Below, one piece after another: positions 34,726-43,495 of a stretch of 64,000 nucleotides of DNA. Made by a program: the position numbers and the translations under genes. This DNA is from Egibacteraceae bacterium. GTDB taxonomy: Bacteria > Actinomycetota > Nitriliruptoria > Euzebyales > Egibacteraceae. Position 1 is the first letter of the stretch. The number at the start of each line of letters is the position of its first letter. A model generated the notes under the pieces. The model was given only the letters and a program-made list of their open reading frames with translations, made no database searches and was not told where the DNA came from. Location of the stretch: NCBI GenBank assembly GCA_030446745.1, contig JAUJMS010000002.1, positions 62,001 to 126,000 of the forward strand. Reading direction: 5' to 3'.

Positions 34726-35114
34726 GCCTCGATCTCGAACCACACGACCTTGCCGCCGTTCTCGGGTTCCACGCCCCACGACGACGACAGCGCCGTGACC
34801 AACGTCAACCCGCGACCGGTCGCGAGCAGGTCGTCGTCGCCGTCGACGGCGCCGAGTTCGCTGATCTGGGGCATGGCGGGACTGCGGTCGGCCACTTCGA
34901 CGCGCAGCGACCGCTCCCGCCGGTGGACACGCAGGTCCATCATCGTGCGGGCATGCAACAGGGCGTTCGTGACGAGTTCGGTCGCCAGCAGCGACACCTC
35001 CGCCGACACCGCGTCACAGTGCCACGCGGTGAGCGTGTCCTCCAGGAACCGCCGCGCCTGCCGGGGGCTCGCGGGGTCGGCCTGGAGCTGCAGCGTGGCG
35101 TCCGTTCTCGTCAT
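34722..35114 (-). CDS. RsbW-like anti-sigma/ATP-binding protein
   Basis: The protein has 130 residues. It has a GHKL ATPase fold with N-box AELVTNALLHA-type residues (LLATELVTNALLHARTMMDL), G1-like VADRSPAMP and G2-like LATGRGLTLVTALSSSWG. The small size and lack of other domains fit serine-kinase anti-sigma factors such as SpoIIAB/RsbW. No sigma factor or anti-anti-sigma gene is adjacent, so the partner is unknown. It is coupled to the hypothetical gene downstream. Confidence 0.85.
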   Translation of the reverse strand: MTRTDATLQLQADPASPRQARRFLEDTLTAWHCDAVSAEVSLLATELVTNALLHARTMMDLRVHRRERSLRVEVADRSPAMPQISELGAVDGDDDLLATGRGLTLVTALSSSWGVEPENGGKVVWFEIEA

Positions 35115-35218
35115 TCACGGTCCCTACGGGTACACCGAAGCCGCCGCGCGGCCGCGCAGCGACACAAGCAGGGTGCCGCCGGCGCCACCGGCCGAAACCT
35201 GCTTCCCCGAACCCGCCG

Positions 35219-36661
35219 CTAGCGCCGGCGCTTGCCGCGCCCCCCGGCCGCTGGCCGACGCGGCGGCGCCTCGTCGCGATCCTCCCAGCGCGTGCGGACG
35301 CGCACCGCCAGGTCCAGCGGCGTGCCGGCGAACCCGAAGTCCTCGCGCAGCCGGCGTTCGAGGTAGCGCAGGTACGAGGCCGGCACCTCGCCGGTGGTGA
35401 ACACGCGGAAGGTGGGCGGCCCGACGCCGACCTGGGCGGCGTAGCGCAGGCGCACCGCGCGGCCGGCGTGCAGCGGCGGTGCCGTCGCCGCGACCGCGTC
35501 GGCGAGCCAGGCGTTGAGCGCCGCGGTCTGGATGCGCCGTTGCCACTGCGCCAGGACCGCATCGACCGCGGGCAGCAGCCGGTCCACGCCGCGCCCGGTC
35601 GTCGCCGACGTGCGCACCAGCGGCGCCCACGCGACGAAGTGCAGGAGGCGGTCGCGTTCGCGGTCGACCCACTCGCGGCGGTACTCGTCGAGCAGGTCCC
35701 ACTTGTTCAGCACGACGACGAGGGCACGGCCGGCGTCGAGGATCTGGCGCGCGAGCCGCTGCTCCTGCTCGCCGATCTCGTCGGCGGCGTCCACGACGAG
35801 CAGTGCGACCGACGCCGCGTCGAGCGCTTGGACCGTGCGCACGGTGCTGTAGTACTCCGTGGACGCGCCGCGGCGCAGCTTGCGGCGCAGCCCGGCGGTG
35901 TCGACGAACCGGTACGCCCGGCCGTCGTCGAGCTCGACGACGGTGTCGACCGCGTCGCGGGTGGTCCCGGGCCGGTCGTCGACGATGGTGCGTTCCTCGC
36001 CGAGCAGCCGGTTGAACAGCGACGACTTGCCCACGTTGGGCCGGCCGATGAGCGCGACCCCAGGGACGTCGTCGGGCTCGTCCGGTCCGCGGTCGAGCGC
36101 GCCGGCGTCGCGCAGGCGGTCGACGACGACGTCGAGCAGATCCCCCGAGCCACGCCCGTGCTGGGCGCTGACCGGCTGCGGGTCGCCGAAGCCCAGGGCG
36201 TACAGCTCCGCGAGCTCGGCGTCGAAGCCGCGGGTGTCGGCCTTGTTCGCGACGAGCACGACCGGGACGCCCGACGTGCGCAGCCAGTCGGCGGCGGCGG
36301 CGTCCTCCTCGGTCACTCCGACGGTGACGTCGACGACGAGCAGGACGAGGTCGGCCTCGCGGGTCGCGCGTTCCGCCTGCGCCGACACGGCGGTGTCGTA
36401 GGCGGTCTCGTCGCGCGCCCACCCGGGGGTCCAGCCGCCGGTGTCGACGAGGGTGAGCCGGTGACCGCGCCACGCGGCCACGTGGCTGGTGCGGTCGCGC
36501 GTCACGCCGGGCTGCGCCTCGACGATCGCGTCGCGGCGCCCGGCGAGACGGTTGACCAGCGTCGATTTGCCGACGTTGGGCCGCCCGACGACGGCCACGG
36601 TCGCCGGCCCGAGCGCCCTGGCCCGGCGGGTGGGCGTTGCGCGCGTGCGGGGGCGCGTCAC
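35219..36661 (-). CDS. der: Ribosome-assembly GTPase Der (EngA)
   Basis: The product has 480 residues from GTG 36661, which overlaps the cmk stop (GTGA). Two tandem G domains are evident: [14 protein letters not shown] (about residue 26) and [14 protein letters not shown] (about 205), with VDTGGW and VDTAGLRR G3 loops and NKAD and NKWD G4 motifs. A KH-like C-terminal domain ([20 protein letters not shown]) and a basic Arg/Gly tail follow. Der is essential for 50S maturation. The first G3 reads GGW rather than the more usual GGF. It ends the xerD-to-der operon. Confidence 0.96.
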   Translation of the reverse strand: MTRPRTRATPTRRARALGPATVAVVGRPNVGKSTLVNRLAGRRDAIVEAQPGVTRDRTSHVAAWRGHRLTLVDTGGWTPGWARDETAYDTAVSAQAERATREADLVLLVVDVTVGVTEEDAAAADWLRTSGVPVVLVANKADTRGFDAELAELYALGFGDPQPVSAQHGRGSGDLLDVVVDRLRDAGALDRGPDEPDDVPGVALIGRPNVGKSSLFNRLLGEERTIVDDRPGTTRDAVDTVVELDDGRAYRFVDTAGLRRKLRRGASTEYYSTVRTVQALDAASVALLVVDAADEIGEQEQRLARQILDAGRALVVVLNKWDLLDEYRREWVDRERDRLLHFVAWAPLVRTSATTGRGVDRLLPAVDAVLAQWQRRIQTAALNAWLADAVAATAPPLHAGRAVRLRYAAQVGVGPPTFRVFTTGEVPASYLRYLERRLREDFGFAGTPLDLAVRVRTRWEDRDEAPPRRPAAGGRGKRRR

Positions 36662-37305
36662 GGCGCCTGCCCGGCGGCGCTGCTCGCCAGCCGCACGAGC
36701 GCGTCGACGACGTCGCCCACCGCCCGGCCGGTGGTGTCGAACTCCACGGCGTCGGCGGCGGGCACCATGCGTGCCGCGTCCTGCCCGTCGCGCCGGGCGA
36801 GTTCCGCGACCTCCGCCGCGACGCCGGCCGGCTCCGCGGCACCGCGCTGGGCGGCGCGCCGCGCGCGCGCTCGGCGGGCGACGCCGTCAGCCACACCTTC
36901 AGGTCGGCGTCGGGCACGACGACGGTGCCCGCGTCGCGGCCCTCGACGACGGCGCCGCCGTCGGGCACCGCGGCCCGCTGCAGGCCAACCAGCGCGGTGC
37001 GAACCGCCGGGTGGGCGGAGACGGTGGACACCGCAGTGGTCACGGCCGGACCGCGGATCTCCGCTTCGACGTCGAGGCCGTCGAGCAGCGTGCGCCCCGC
37101 CGCCCGCGTGATCCGCGCCGCCGCCGCGACGGCGGCGCACGCGGCACCGTCGCTGACGTCCGTGCCGCGCGCGCAGCACCGCCAGCGTCGCCGCGCGGTA
37201 GTAGGCGCCGGTGTCGACGTGCGCGACACCGAGCCGCCGGGCAAGCGCCGCGGCGACCGTCGACTTGCCCGAGCCGGCTGGCCCGTCGATGGCGATCACG
37301 GTCAC
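36658..37305 (-). CDS. cmk: Cytidylate kinase (two frameshifts)
   Basis: GTG 37305 gives [20 protein letters not shown] with the P-loop, then [19 protein letters not shown]. The frame slips in a GC repeat near 37165 and the middle part reads [20 protein letters not shown] and [20 protein letters not shown]. It slips back in another CGCG run near 36868 to [20 protein letters not shown] and [18 protein letters not shown]. Reassembled it is a normal roughly 215-residue kinase that phosphorylates CMP/dCMP. An essential gene with two compensating slips in (CG)n tracts points to sequencing indels. It overlaps both aroA and der. Confidence 0.88.
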   Translation of the reverse strand: MTVIAIDGPAGSGKSTVAAALARRLGVAHVDTGAYYRAATLAVLRARHGRQRRCRVRRRRGGGADHAGGGAHAARRPRRRSGDPRSGRDHCGVHRLRPPGGSHRAGWPAAGRGARRRRRRRGPRRGHRRRARRRPEGVADGVARRARARRAAQRGAAEPAGVAAEVAELARRDGQDAARMVPAADAVEFDTTGRAVGDVVDALVRLASSAAGQAP

Positions 37306-38607
37306 GACGCGTTCCTTGCGGTCAGGGCGACGCCGGCCCGGGCGAGGTCGTCCCAGAAGCGCGGGTAGGTCTTGGTCACGCAGCCCGGGTGCTCGACGAC
37401 GACGCCCGGAACCCGCGCCGCGAGCGCGGCGAACGCCATGGCGAGACGGTGGTCATCATAGGTGGCCAGCCGCGCGGGGCCGCGGGGCGCCCCGCCGGTG
37501 ACGGCCAGGCCGTCGGGGCGCTCGACGACGGACACGCCGAGCTTGCGCAGCTCGGTCGCGAGCGCCGCCAGGCGGTCGGTCTCGTGGCCGCGCGCGACGG
37601 CGACACCCGACAGCACCGACGTCCCGGGGGCCAGCGCGGCCAGGACCGCGAGCGTGGTCACCTGGTCGGGCACGGCGCGCAGATCCGCCGTCAACGGGCG
37701 CAGCTCGGCTGGCCCCGCAACCGTCGTCGCGGGCCCCCGAACGCGACACCGTCGCCCCCATGCGCTCGAGCAGCGCGGGCACCGCGGCGTCGGGTTGGCG
37801 CGTCGCCGGCGCGACGTTCGTGACGGTGACCGTGCCGCCGGTGGCGGCGGCCAAGGCGAACAGGTGGGCGGCGGCGCTCGCGTCGTACTCGACCGCCTCG
37901 TCGCGCGCCCGGTAGCCGTCGCCGGCCGGCACACGCCAGGAGGCCTCGCCGGCGTCGGCCACGGCGACGCCCCACCGGCGCATCAGGTCGACGGTCAACG
38001 CGACGTAGGCGTCGGCGGTGGGTCCCGCGGCGGTCACGGTGACGTCGGCGTCGGCGTAGGGGGCGGCGAGCAGCACGGCACTGGCGAACTGGCTGCTCGC
38101 CGTCGCGTCGACGGTCACGGTGCCGCCGCGCAGGCCGCCCGACGCCACGACCGGCGGCACCCCGCCCGGCGCGCTGACGGTGGCGCCGAGCGCGCGCAGC
38201 GCGTCGACCAGCGCCCCGACCGGCCGCCGCAGCAGCCCGTCGCGGCCGGTAACGGTCACCGGTGCGGGCGCGAGCGCGGCGGCCGCCGCGACGAAGCGCA
38301 GCGTCGTACCCGACAGCCCGGCGTCGATGGGTGTGGCGGGCACCGTCAGTGCCCCGCCGGTGCCGCTCACCGTCCAGTCATCGCCGTCGTCATCGACCCG
38401 CGCGCCGAGGGCCCCGACCGCCGCGCGCATCGCGCGCGCGTCGTCGCTGTCGAGCGGATGGCGCAGCCGGCTGTCGCCGCGGGCGAGCGCGGCGACGAGC
38501 AGCGCGCGGTTGGTGACGCTCTTGCTCGCCGGCGCGGCGAGCCGCGCGCTGACCGGTCCGACGGGGACGACCTCCAACGCCGGAAGGTCGACCCACGCGG
38601 ACGTCAC
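37302..38607 (-). CDS. aroA: 3-phosphoshikimate 1-carboxyvinyltransferase (one frameshift)
   Basis: GTG 38607 overlaps the tyrA stop. [39 protein letters not shown] and the [18 protein letters not shown] core are typical EPSP synthase blocks. The frame breaks near 37738 after [10 protein letters not shown]. The C-terminus continues in another frame as [40 protein letters not shown] and [18 protein letters not shown]. It makes EPSP from shikimate 3-phosphate and PEP. Glyphosate-class features were not assessed. Operon neighbours aroH and tyrA complete a branch of aromatic synthesis. Confidence 0.9.
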
Positions 38608-39701
38608 AACGGTTGCTCCAGCACTTCGTAGCCCACCGCTTCCAGCGCGTCGCGGGCCATGCCGGCCGGTTTGAAGCCGATGATGGCCAGGCGCAGGGTG
38701 CCGCGGCCGCCGACGGGGGCGTGCTCGATGCCGAGGTCCTCGATGTTCACCCCGACCGCGCCGACGGTGGTGGTCACCTCGGCGAGCACCCCCGGGCGGT
38801 CGGGGATCGGGATGTGCAGCTCGACGAGCGCCCCGGTCACCGTCTCCTTGCCCGGAAGGTCGCGGCGCGCCGCTCGAGCGTCAGCCAGGCTGCGACGCAG
38901 GCTGGTCTCGTCGCCGACGGCCAGCACCGACCGCAGCGCGCCGATCCGCTCGCGGTAGTCGTCGAGGACCGCGACGATCGCGTCGCGGTTCTCGGCACAG
39001 ATGTCGACCCACAGCTCGGGGTTGGACGCGGCGACGCGGGTGGCGTCGCGGAAGCCGCCCGCGGCGAGCAGCAGCAGGCCGGGGTGCTCGGGGGGGGGGG
39101 GGTCGGCGGCGAGGTTCTACAGCGTGGTGGCGGCGTGGTGCGGGAGGGGGCTGTGGACGGCGACGTGCGGGTGGTGGTGGTCAGGGTGGACCGCAAGCGG
39201 GGGCGCCCCGAGTCCCGCGACGAGCGCGTGCTGCCGGCGGTAGGCGTGCGGATCGGTGTCCACGGTGGGGGTGAGCAGGTAGGTCGCGCCGACGAACAGC
39301 TCGGCGGACGCATGGGCGGCGCCGGCCTCGTGCGAACCGGCCATGGGATGCCCGCCGATGACGTGCACGCCGGGCGCCACCGCCGCCTGCATCGCCGCGA
39401 CGACGCGGCTCTTCACGCTCGCGACGTCGGTGAGGATCGCCCCGGGGCGCAACCGCGGACCGACCTCGGCGGCGACGGCGGGCACGGCGGACACCGGCAC
39501 GGCGAGCACCACGACGTCGGCGTCGGCAACCGCGCCCGCGGGCGATTCGGCGGTGCGACCGACCGCCCCGCGGGCGGCGGCGTCGGCCAGCTGGCGGCGG
39601 TCCACGTCGTAGCCGACGACCTCCGCAACGTCGTCGAGACGCCCCAGCGCCAAACCGAGCGACGCGCCGACCAGGCCGGTGCCGACCACCGCGACCCGCA
39701 T
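38604..39701 (-). CDS. tyrA: Prephenate dehydrogenase with C-terminal ACT domain (stop and frameshift)
   Basis: ATG 39701 starts RVAVVGTGLVGASLGLALGR, the NAD-binding motif. AVSAVPAV-like spacing, then GVHVIGGHPMAGSHEAGAAH and the helical VAVHSPLPHHAATTL follow. Here a TAG replaces the expected Met codon (CTG-TAG-AAC), and a 13-base C run (G13 at 39090-39102 on the plus strand) shifts the frame. The frame then continues AGGFRDATRVAASNPELWVD and ends with an ACT domain (HIPIPDRPGVLAEVTTTVGA). The full protein would be about 365 residues. It makes 4-hydroxyphenylpyruvate for tyrosine, and the ACT domain suggests feedback control. Both lesions sit in a suspicious low-complexity stretch. Confidence 0.85.
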
Positions 39702-39736
39702 CCCGTCCCCCGTGCCGCCGGCGCGCACCGTGCGCG

Positions 39737-40108
39737 CTACTCGGGAAGGTCGCTGCGCAGCTGCCGCGCGCCGTGCAGGTAGGCGTGGCGCAGCGCCTCA
39801 CGCGGGCGGTCGGTGTAGGCGTGGGCCATGACCCGGACGCACAGCGGGATGCCGCTGCCGCCCTCGATGCCCAGCTCTCGGGCGCACAGCATCGGCACGT
39901 CGGCGATCCCGGCGGCGCGCACGGCGGCCGCGGGGAACTCGGCACGCACGTCGTCGGTCGCGGTGAACAGCAGGCTGACGACGTCGGCGGCGCGCAGGCC
40001 GTTGCGTTCCAGCAGGCAGCCGAGCATCTCCGTGGTTCGCGCGAGCACCTGCTCGCGGGTGTCGGCGTCGAGCGTCGTCGCCCCGCGCAGCGCGACGAGC
40101 CGACTCAC
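39737..40108 (-). CDS. aroH: Chorismate mutase, AroH type
   Basis: The protein has 123 residues from GTG 40108, overlapping the rluB stop. The monofunctional trimeric class is recognised by LVALRGATTLDADTREQVLA, LLFTATDDVRAEFPAAAVRA, VPMLCARELGIEGGSGIPLC and the C-terminal AYLHGARQLRSDLPE. It converts chorismate to prephenate, the substrate of TyrA encoded next. The Arg, Glu, Arg and Tyr residues used by the Bacillus enzyme appear to be present. It is coupled to tyrA by a 35-bp gap. Confidence 0.94.
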   Translation of the reverse strand: MSRLVALRGATTLDADTREQVLARTTEMLGCLLERNGLRAADVVSLLFTATDDVRAEFPAAAVRAAGIADVPMLCARELGIEGGSGIPLCVRVMAHAYTDRPREALRHAYLHGARQLRSDLPE

Positions 40109-40866
40109 GACGCGGCGCTCCGGCGACCGCCGAGCCCGACGGCGCCGTAGAGGGCGCGAACCTCCGCGCCGGTCAGCGGGCGGAACTTGCCCGGCGCGAT
40201 GTCGCCGAGCGACAGCGGGCCGATGCGCACGCGCGCAAGCCGCTCCAGCGGCATGCCGACGGCCTCGAGCATCCGGCGGACCTCGCGCTTGCGCCCCTCC
40301 GCCAGCACGATCTCGACGAGGGTCTTGTCGCCGGCGGAGCCGAGGTCGCGCACCGAACGCGCACGGGCGGGACCGTCGTCGAGCTCGACGCCGGCGAGCA
40401 ACGCGCGCACGGCGCTGCGCCGCGCCGGCCCGCGGATCTGCGCGACGTAGGTCTTGTCCACCTCGAAGCTCGGATGAGCCAGCCGGTTGGCCAGCTCTCC
40501 GTCGTTGGTCAGCAGCAGCAGTCCCTCGGTGTCGCGGTCAAGGCGTCCAACCGGGTACACCCGCGGTGTCGCCGGCACCAGGTCCATGACGGTTGCGCGC
40601 CCCTGCGGGTCGGTGACCGTCGTGACCACGCCCGCGGGCTTGTTCAGCAGCAGGTAGACGAGCAGCGGGTTGCTGTGGACGCGCTCGCCGTCGACGGTCA
40701 CGACCTGGGTCGTGGGGTCGGCCTTGGCACCCAGGGTCACGACTTCGCCGTCGACCGCGACGCGCCCGGCGGCGATCAGTTCCTCGCACGCCCGCCGGCT
40801 GGCGATTCCGGCGGCCGCGAGGATCTTCTGCACGCGCTCCGTACGCGGCTCGCGCAGCTGGTTCAC
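40105..40866 (-). CDS. rluB: 23S rRNA pseudouridine synthase (RluB-like)
   Basis: GTG 40866 overlaps the scpB stop (GTGA) and gives 253 residues. An S4 RNA-binding domain (RVQKILAAAGIASRRACEEL) precedes the RsuA/RluB catalytic domain: LLNKPAGVVTT, VYPVGRLDRDTEGLLLLTND with the catalytic Asp, and EGRKREVRRMLEAVG. RluB modifies U2605-equivalent in 23S rRNA. The scpA-scpB-rluB order is conserved. Confidence 0.93.
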   Translation of the reverse strand: MNQLREPRTERVQKILAAAGIASRRACEELIAAGRVAVDGEVVTLGAKADPTTQVVTVDGERVHSNPLLVYLLLNKPAGVVTTVTDPQGRATVMDLVPATPRVYPVGRLDRDTEGLLLLTNDGELANRLAHPSFEVDKTYVAQIRGPARRSAVRALLAGVELDDGPARARSVRDLGSAGDKTLVEIVLAEGRKREVRRMLEAVGMPLERLARVRIGPLSLGDIAPGKFRPLTGAEVRALYGAVGLGGRRSAAS

Positions 40867-41558
40867 GGCGGCGCTCCGGCGTCGCCGGCCGCGTCGCCGG
40901 CCGCGTCGCCGCCGTCGCCCAATGGGTTCGCGGCGAGCGCGTCGAGCTCGCGCCGGGCGACCTTGTACTCGCCGGGGGCCGGCTCGGGTGGCAGCGGGCC
41001 AGCGGGGGCGAACGTCGGCAACGGCGGCAGCTCGCCCAGGTCGCTCAGACCGAGCTGTTCCAGGCACGCGCGGGTCGTGCCGTACAGCAGCGGCTGACCG
41101 GGCGACGCGTCGCGGCCGACCTCCTCGACCAGGCCGCGGCTGACCAGCGACCGCACCGCAGCGTCGGCGTCGACGCCGCGGATCTGCGAGATCTGGGCGC
41201 GGGTGACCGGCTGCGTGTAGGCGACGATGGCGAGCGTCTCCAGCGCGTCCTGCGACAGCCGTCCGCCGCGGCCGTGGAGCACGAACCGTTCGACGTAGGG
41301 CGCGGCGCCAGGGTCGGTGTACAGCCGCCAGCCCCCGCCGACCTCGCGCAACACGACGCCGCGGCCGGCGTCGACGTACTCGGCGCGCAGCGCGCGCAGC
41401 GTCGCGACGACCTCGTCGGTCGCCACCTCGAGCACCTGGGCGATCGTGTGCGGGTCGACCGGCTCGTCGACGACGAGCAGGATCGCCTCGATGGCCTTGC
41501 GGCTCTCGGCGTCGACCCCGGCGTCGTTCGCCGCGTCGACGCTGCGCCCCTCAGCCAC
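40863..41558 (-). CDS. scpB: Segregation and condensation protein B
   Basis: GTG 41558 overlaps the scpA stop by 8 bp. The 231-residue protein has two winged helices: RKAIEAILLVVDEPVDPHTI, then LSQDALETLAIVAYTQPVTR and QISQIRGVDADAAVRSLVSR, and GLVEEVGRDASPGQPLLYGT. It forms the SMC-ScpAB condensin accessory complex. The C-terminus adds a low-complexity repeat of GDAAGDA type not required in relatives. Confidence 0.93.
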   Translation of the reverse strand: MAEGRSVDAANDAGVDAESRKAIEAILLVVDEPVDPHTIAQVLEVATDEVVATLRALRAEYVDAGRGVVLREVGGGWRLYTDPGAAPYVERFVLHGRGGRLSQDALETLAIVAYTQPVTRAQISQIRGVDADAAVRSLVSRGLVEEVGRDASPGQPLLYGTTRACLEQLGLSDLGELPPLPTFAPAGPLPPEPAPGEYKVARRELDALAANPLGDGGDAAGDAAGDAGAPP

Positions 41559-42399
41559 GCGGGCCAACCGGGTCTCCGCCGTCCGGCCCGCCGCCGTCGG
41601 TGTCGGCCGGAACGGGCACGGCCGCATACTCCTCCATCGCGTCGAAGCCACCGGCGTCCGCGGTCGCCGTGGGGTTGGCGGTCACCGTGAGCACGTCGAA
41701 GCTGGCCGCCTGGTGCAGATCGACGACATCAAGCTTGTACAGCTCGAGCAGCGCCAGAAAGTGCACGACGACCTCGACGCGGTGGCGGCAGCCGGCCGTC
41801 AGCTCACGGAAGGTCGCGCGCCCGCCGGCGCGGTTCAGCTCGTCGACGACCATTCCGGCCGCCTCGCGCACCGTCATGTGCACCGGCTGCAGGTGCGACA
41901 CGTCGACGACCGGGGGCGGCTTGTCCGCGAGGGCGCGCGCCGCGATGGCGGCGAACCGCGCGGCGTCGACCCCGAGCCGGGTCGGCGGGATCGCGGCCAG
42001 GTAGCGCGCCTCGAGCGCGACGGCGCGGGGCACGTAGCCCGCGGACGCGGCGAGCCGCTCGCCGAGAAACCCGGCGGCCTCTTTGAACACGCGGTAGTCC
42101 AGCAGCCGGGCGTAGAGGAGGTCGCGGGCCTCCAGCGCGAGGTCGTCGAGCTCCGGGTCGTCCTCGCCCGGCAAAAGGCGGGCCGCCTTGAGTTCGACCA
42201 GCGTCGCCGCCACGACGAGGAACTCGGTGGCGACCTCGAGGTCGACGCGCTCCATCGCCCGCACGGCGGCGAGGTAGTCGTCGGTGATCCGCGCCAGCGG
42301 GATCTCGTAGATGTCGACCTTGTGGCGGGCGATGAGGTGCAGCAGCAGGTCGAACGGCCCCGTGTAGGACCCGACGGCGACGTGGTAGGTGCCCGGCAT
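41551..42399 (-). CDS. scpA: Segregation and condensation protein A
   Basis: The product has 282 residues from ATG 42399. The kleisin N-terminal domain YTGPFDLLLHLIARHKVDIY and PLARITDDYLAAVRAMERVD is followed by the helical segment EFLVVAATLVELKAARLLPG, and the C-terminal winged helix (FLALLELYKLDVVDLHQAAS) completes the family layout. It bridges the SMC heads with ScpB. The tail is Gly/Asp-rich. Upstream is xerD, and the pair is conserved in actinobacteria. Confidence 0.94.
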   Translation of the reverse strand: MPGTYHVAVGSYTGPFDLLLHLIARHKVDIYEIPLARITDDYLAAVRAMERVDLEVATEFLVVAATLVELKAARLLPGEDDPELDDLALEARDLLYARLLDYRVFKEAAGFLGERLAASAGYVPRAVALEARYLAAIPPTRLGVDAARFAAIAARALADKPPPVVDVSHLQPVHMTVREAAGMVVDELNRAGGRATFRELTAGCRHRVEVVVHFLALLELYKLDVVDLHQAASFDVLTVTANPTATADAGGFDAMEEYAAVPVPADTDGGGPDGGDPVGPRG

Positions 42400-42468
42400 G
42401 GTTCGCGCGAGTGTAGACGGCGGCGTCGTCGTCCCCCGTGACGCCCGAACCCGCGCGGGCTCGCTGCG

Positions 42469-43404
42469 TTACGAGGAGGCGGCGGCCTGGTCGACGGTCG
42501 CCCGGGGGTGTGCGCGCTCGTAGACGGCGCGCAGCCGCGCGCGGCTGACCAGCGTGTACACCTGCGTCGTGTTGACCGACGCGTGGCCCAACAGCTCCTG
42601 GACGACGCGGACGTCGGCGCCGTTGTCGAGCAGATGCGTCGCGAACGAGTGGCGCAGGGTGTGGGGCGACACCGTCGCGCCGAGCCCTGCCGTCTCGGCG
42701 TGCTTCTTCAGGATCTTCCACCCGCCCTGGCGGGTGAGCCTGCCGCCGCGGCGGTTGACCAACAGCGCCGGCGCGCGCGGCGCGAACGCGGGGCGCCCGC
42801 GGACCAGCCACGCCTCGACGGCGCGGTGCGCGACGCGCCCGACGGGCACGACGCGCTCCTTGGAGCCCTTGCCGAGGCAGCGCACCGTGCGCGCGACGAG
42901 GTCCACGTCGTCGACGTCGAGCTCGACCAGCTCGGTGATCCGCAGGCCACAGGCGTAGAGCAGCTCGAGCAGCGCCCGGTCGCGCAGCGCCACCGGCTCG
43001 TCGCCGGCCGGGGCGGCGAGCAGCGCCTCGGTCTGGGGCATCGTCAGGGCCTTGGGCAGCGATCGAGGTGGCCGTGGCCCGGCAACCTCCGTCGACGGGT
43101 CCGCGTCGCCGAGCCCCTCCCGGACGAGGAACTTGTGCAGCCCGCGCACGGCGACGAGGGTGCGGGCGACCGTCGCCGACGCGTAGGGACGGTCGGCAAC
43201 CGTGCGTTGTTCGCGCACCCACGCGACGAAGGCGGCGAGGTCGTCCGACGCCGCGGCGAGCGGGTCCGCGATGCCGGCATGCGACAGGAAGGCGCCGTAC
43301 AGGCGTAGGTCACGCCGGTACGCGGCGAGGCTGTGTGGCGACAGCCCCCGCTCGACGGCGAGGTAGTCGAGGTAGCGATCGGCGTGCCTCGGCAGGGTCG
43401 AGAT
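42469..43404 (-). CDS. xerD: Tyrosine recombinase XerD, apparent ATC start
   Basis: The C-terminal catalytic domain is complete: LRDRALLELLYACGLRITEL with the first Arg, HTLRHSFATHLLDNGADVRV, and LGHASVNTTQVYT with the Tyr nucleophile. The N-terminal core-binding domain reads ADRYLDYLAVERGLSPHSLA, then AYRRDLRLYGAFLSHAGI, in the same frame upstream. No ATG/GTG/TTG exists between an upstream TAG and this segment. An AGGAGG sits 6 nt before an ATC codon at 43404, giving ISTLPRHADRYL and 311 residues, the normal XerD length. XerD resolves chromosome dimers at dif. A misread base or a non-canonical start are both possible. Confidence 0.85.
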   Translation of the reverse strand: MSTLPRHADRYLDYLAVERGLSPHSLAAYRRDLRLYGAFLSHAGIADPLAAASDDLAAFVAWVREQRTVADRPYASATVARTLVAVRGLHKFLVREGLGDADPSTEVAGPRPPRSLPKALTMPQTEALLAAPAGDEPVALRDRALLELLYACGLRITELVELDVDDVDLVARTVRCLGKGSKERVVPVGRVAHRAVEAWLVRGRPAFAPRAPALLVNRRGGRLTRQGGWKILKKHAETAGLGATVSPHTLRHSFATHLLDNGADVRVVQELLGHASVNTTQVYTLVSRARLRAVYERAHPRATVDQAAASS

Positions 43405-43495
43405 GCGCCACCTCCTCGCGCGCGTCGGGCCGCGACCCTACCACGGACCACTTGACATAACCCCCCGCACGCGGGGGCCGGCGCTGCGCGCGGTG

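Noticed and set aside
42469-43404. XerD as a phage or island integrase
   Set aside because: It sits in the conserved xerD-scpA-scpB block and matches housekeeping XerD, so it is not evidence for a mobile element.
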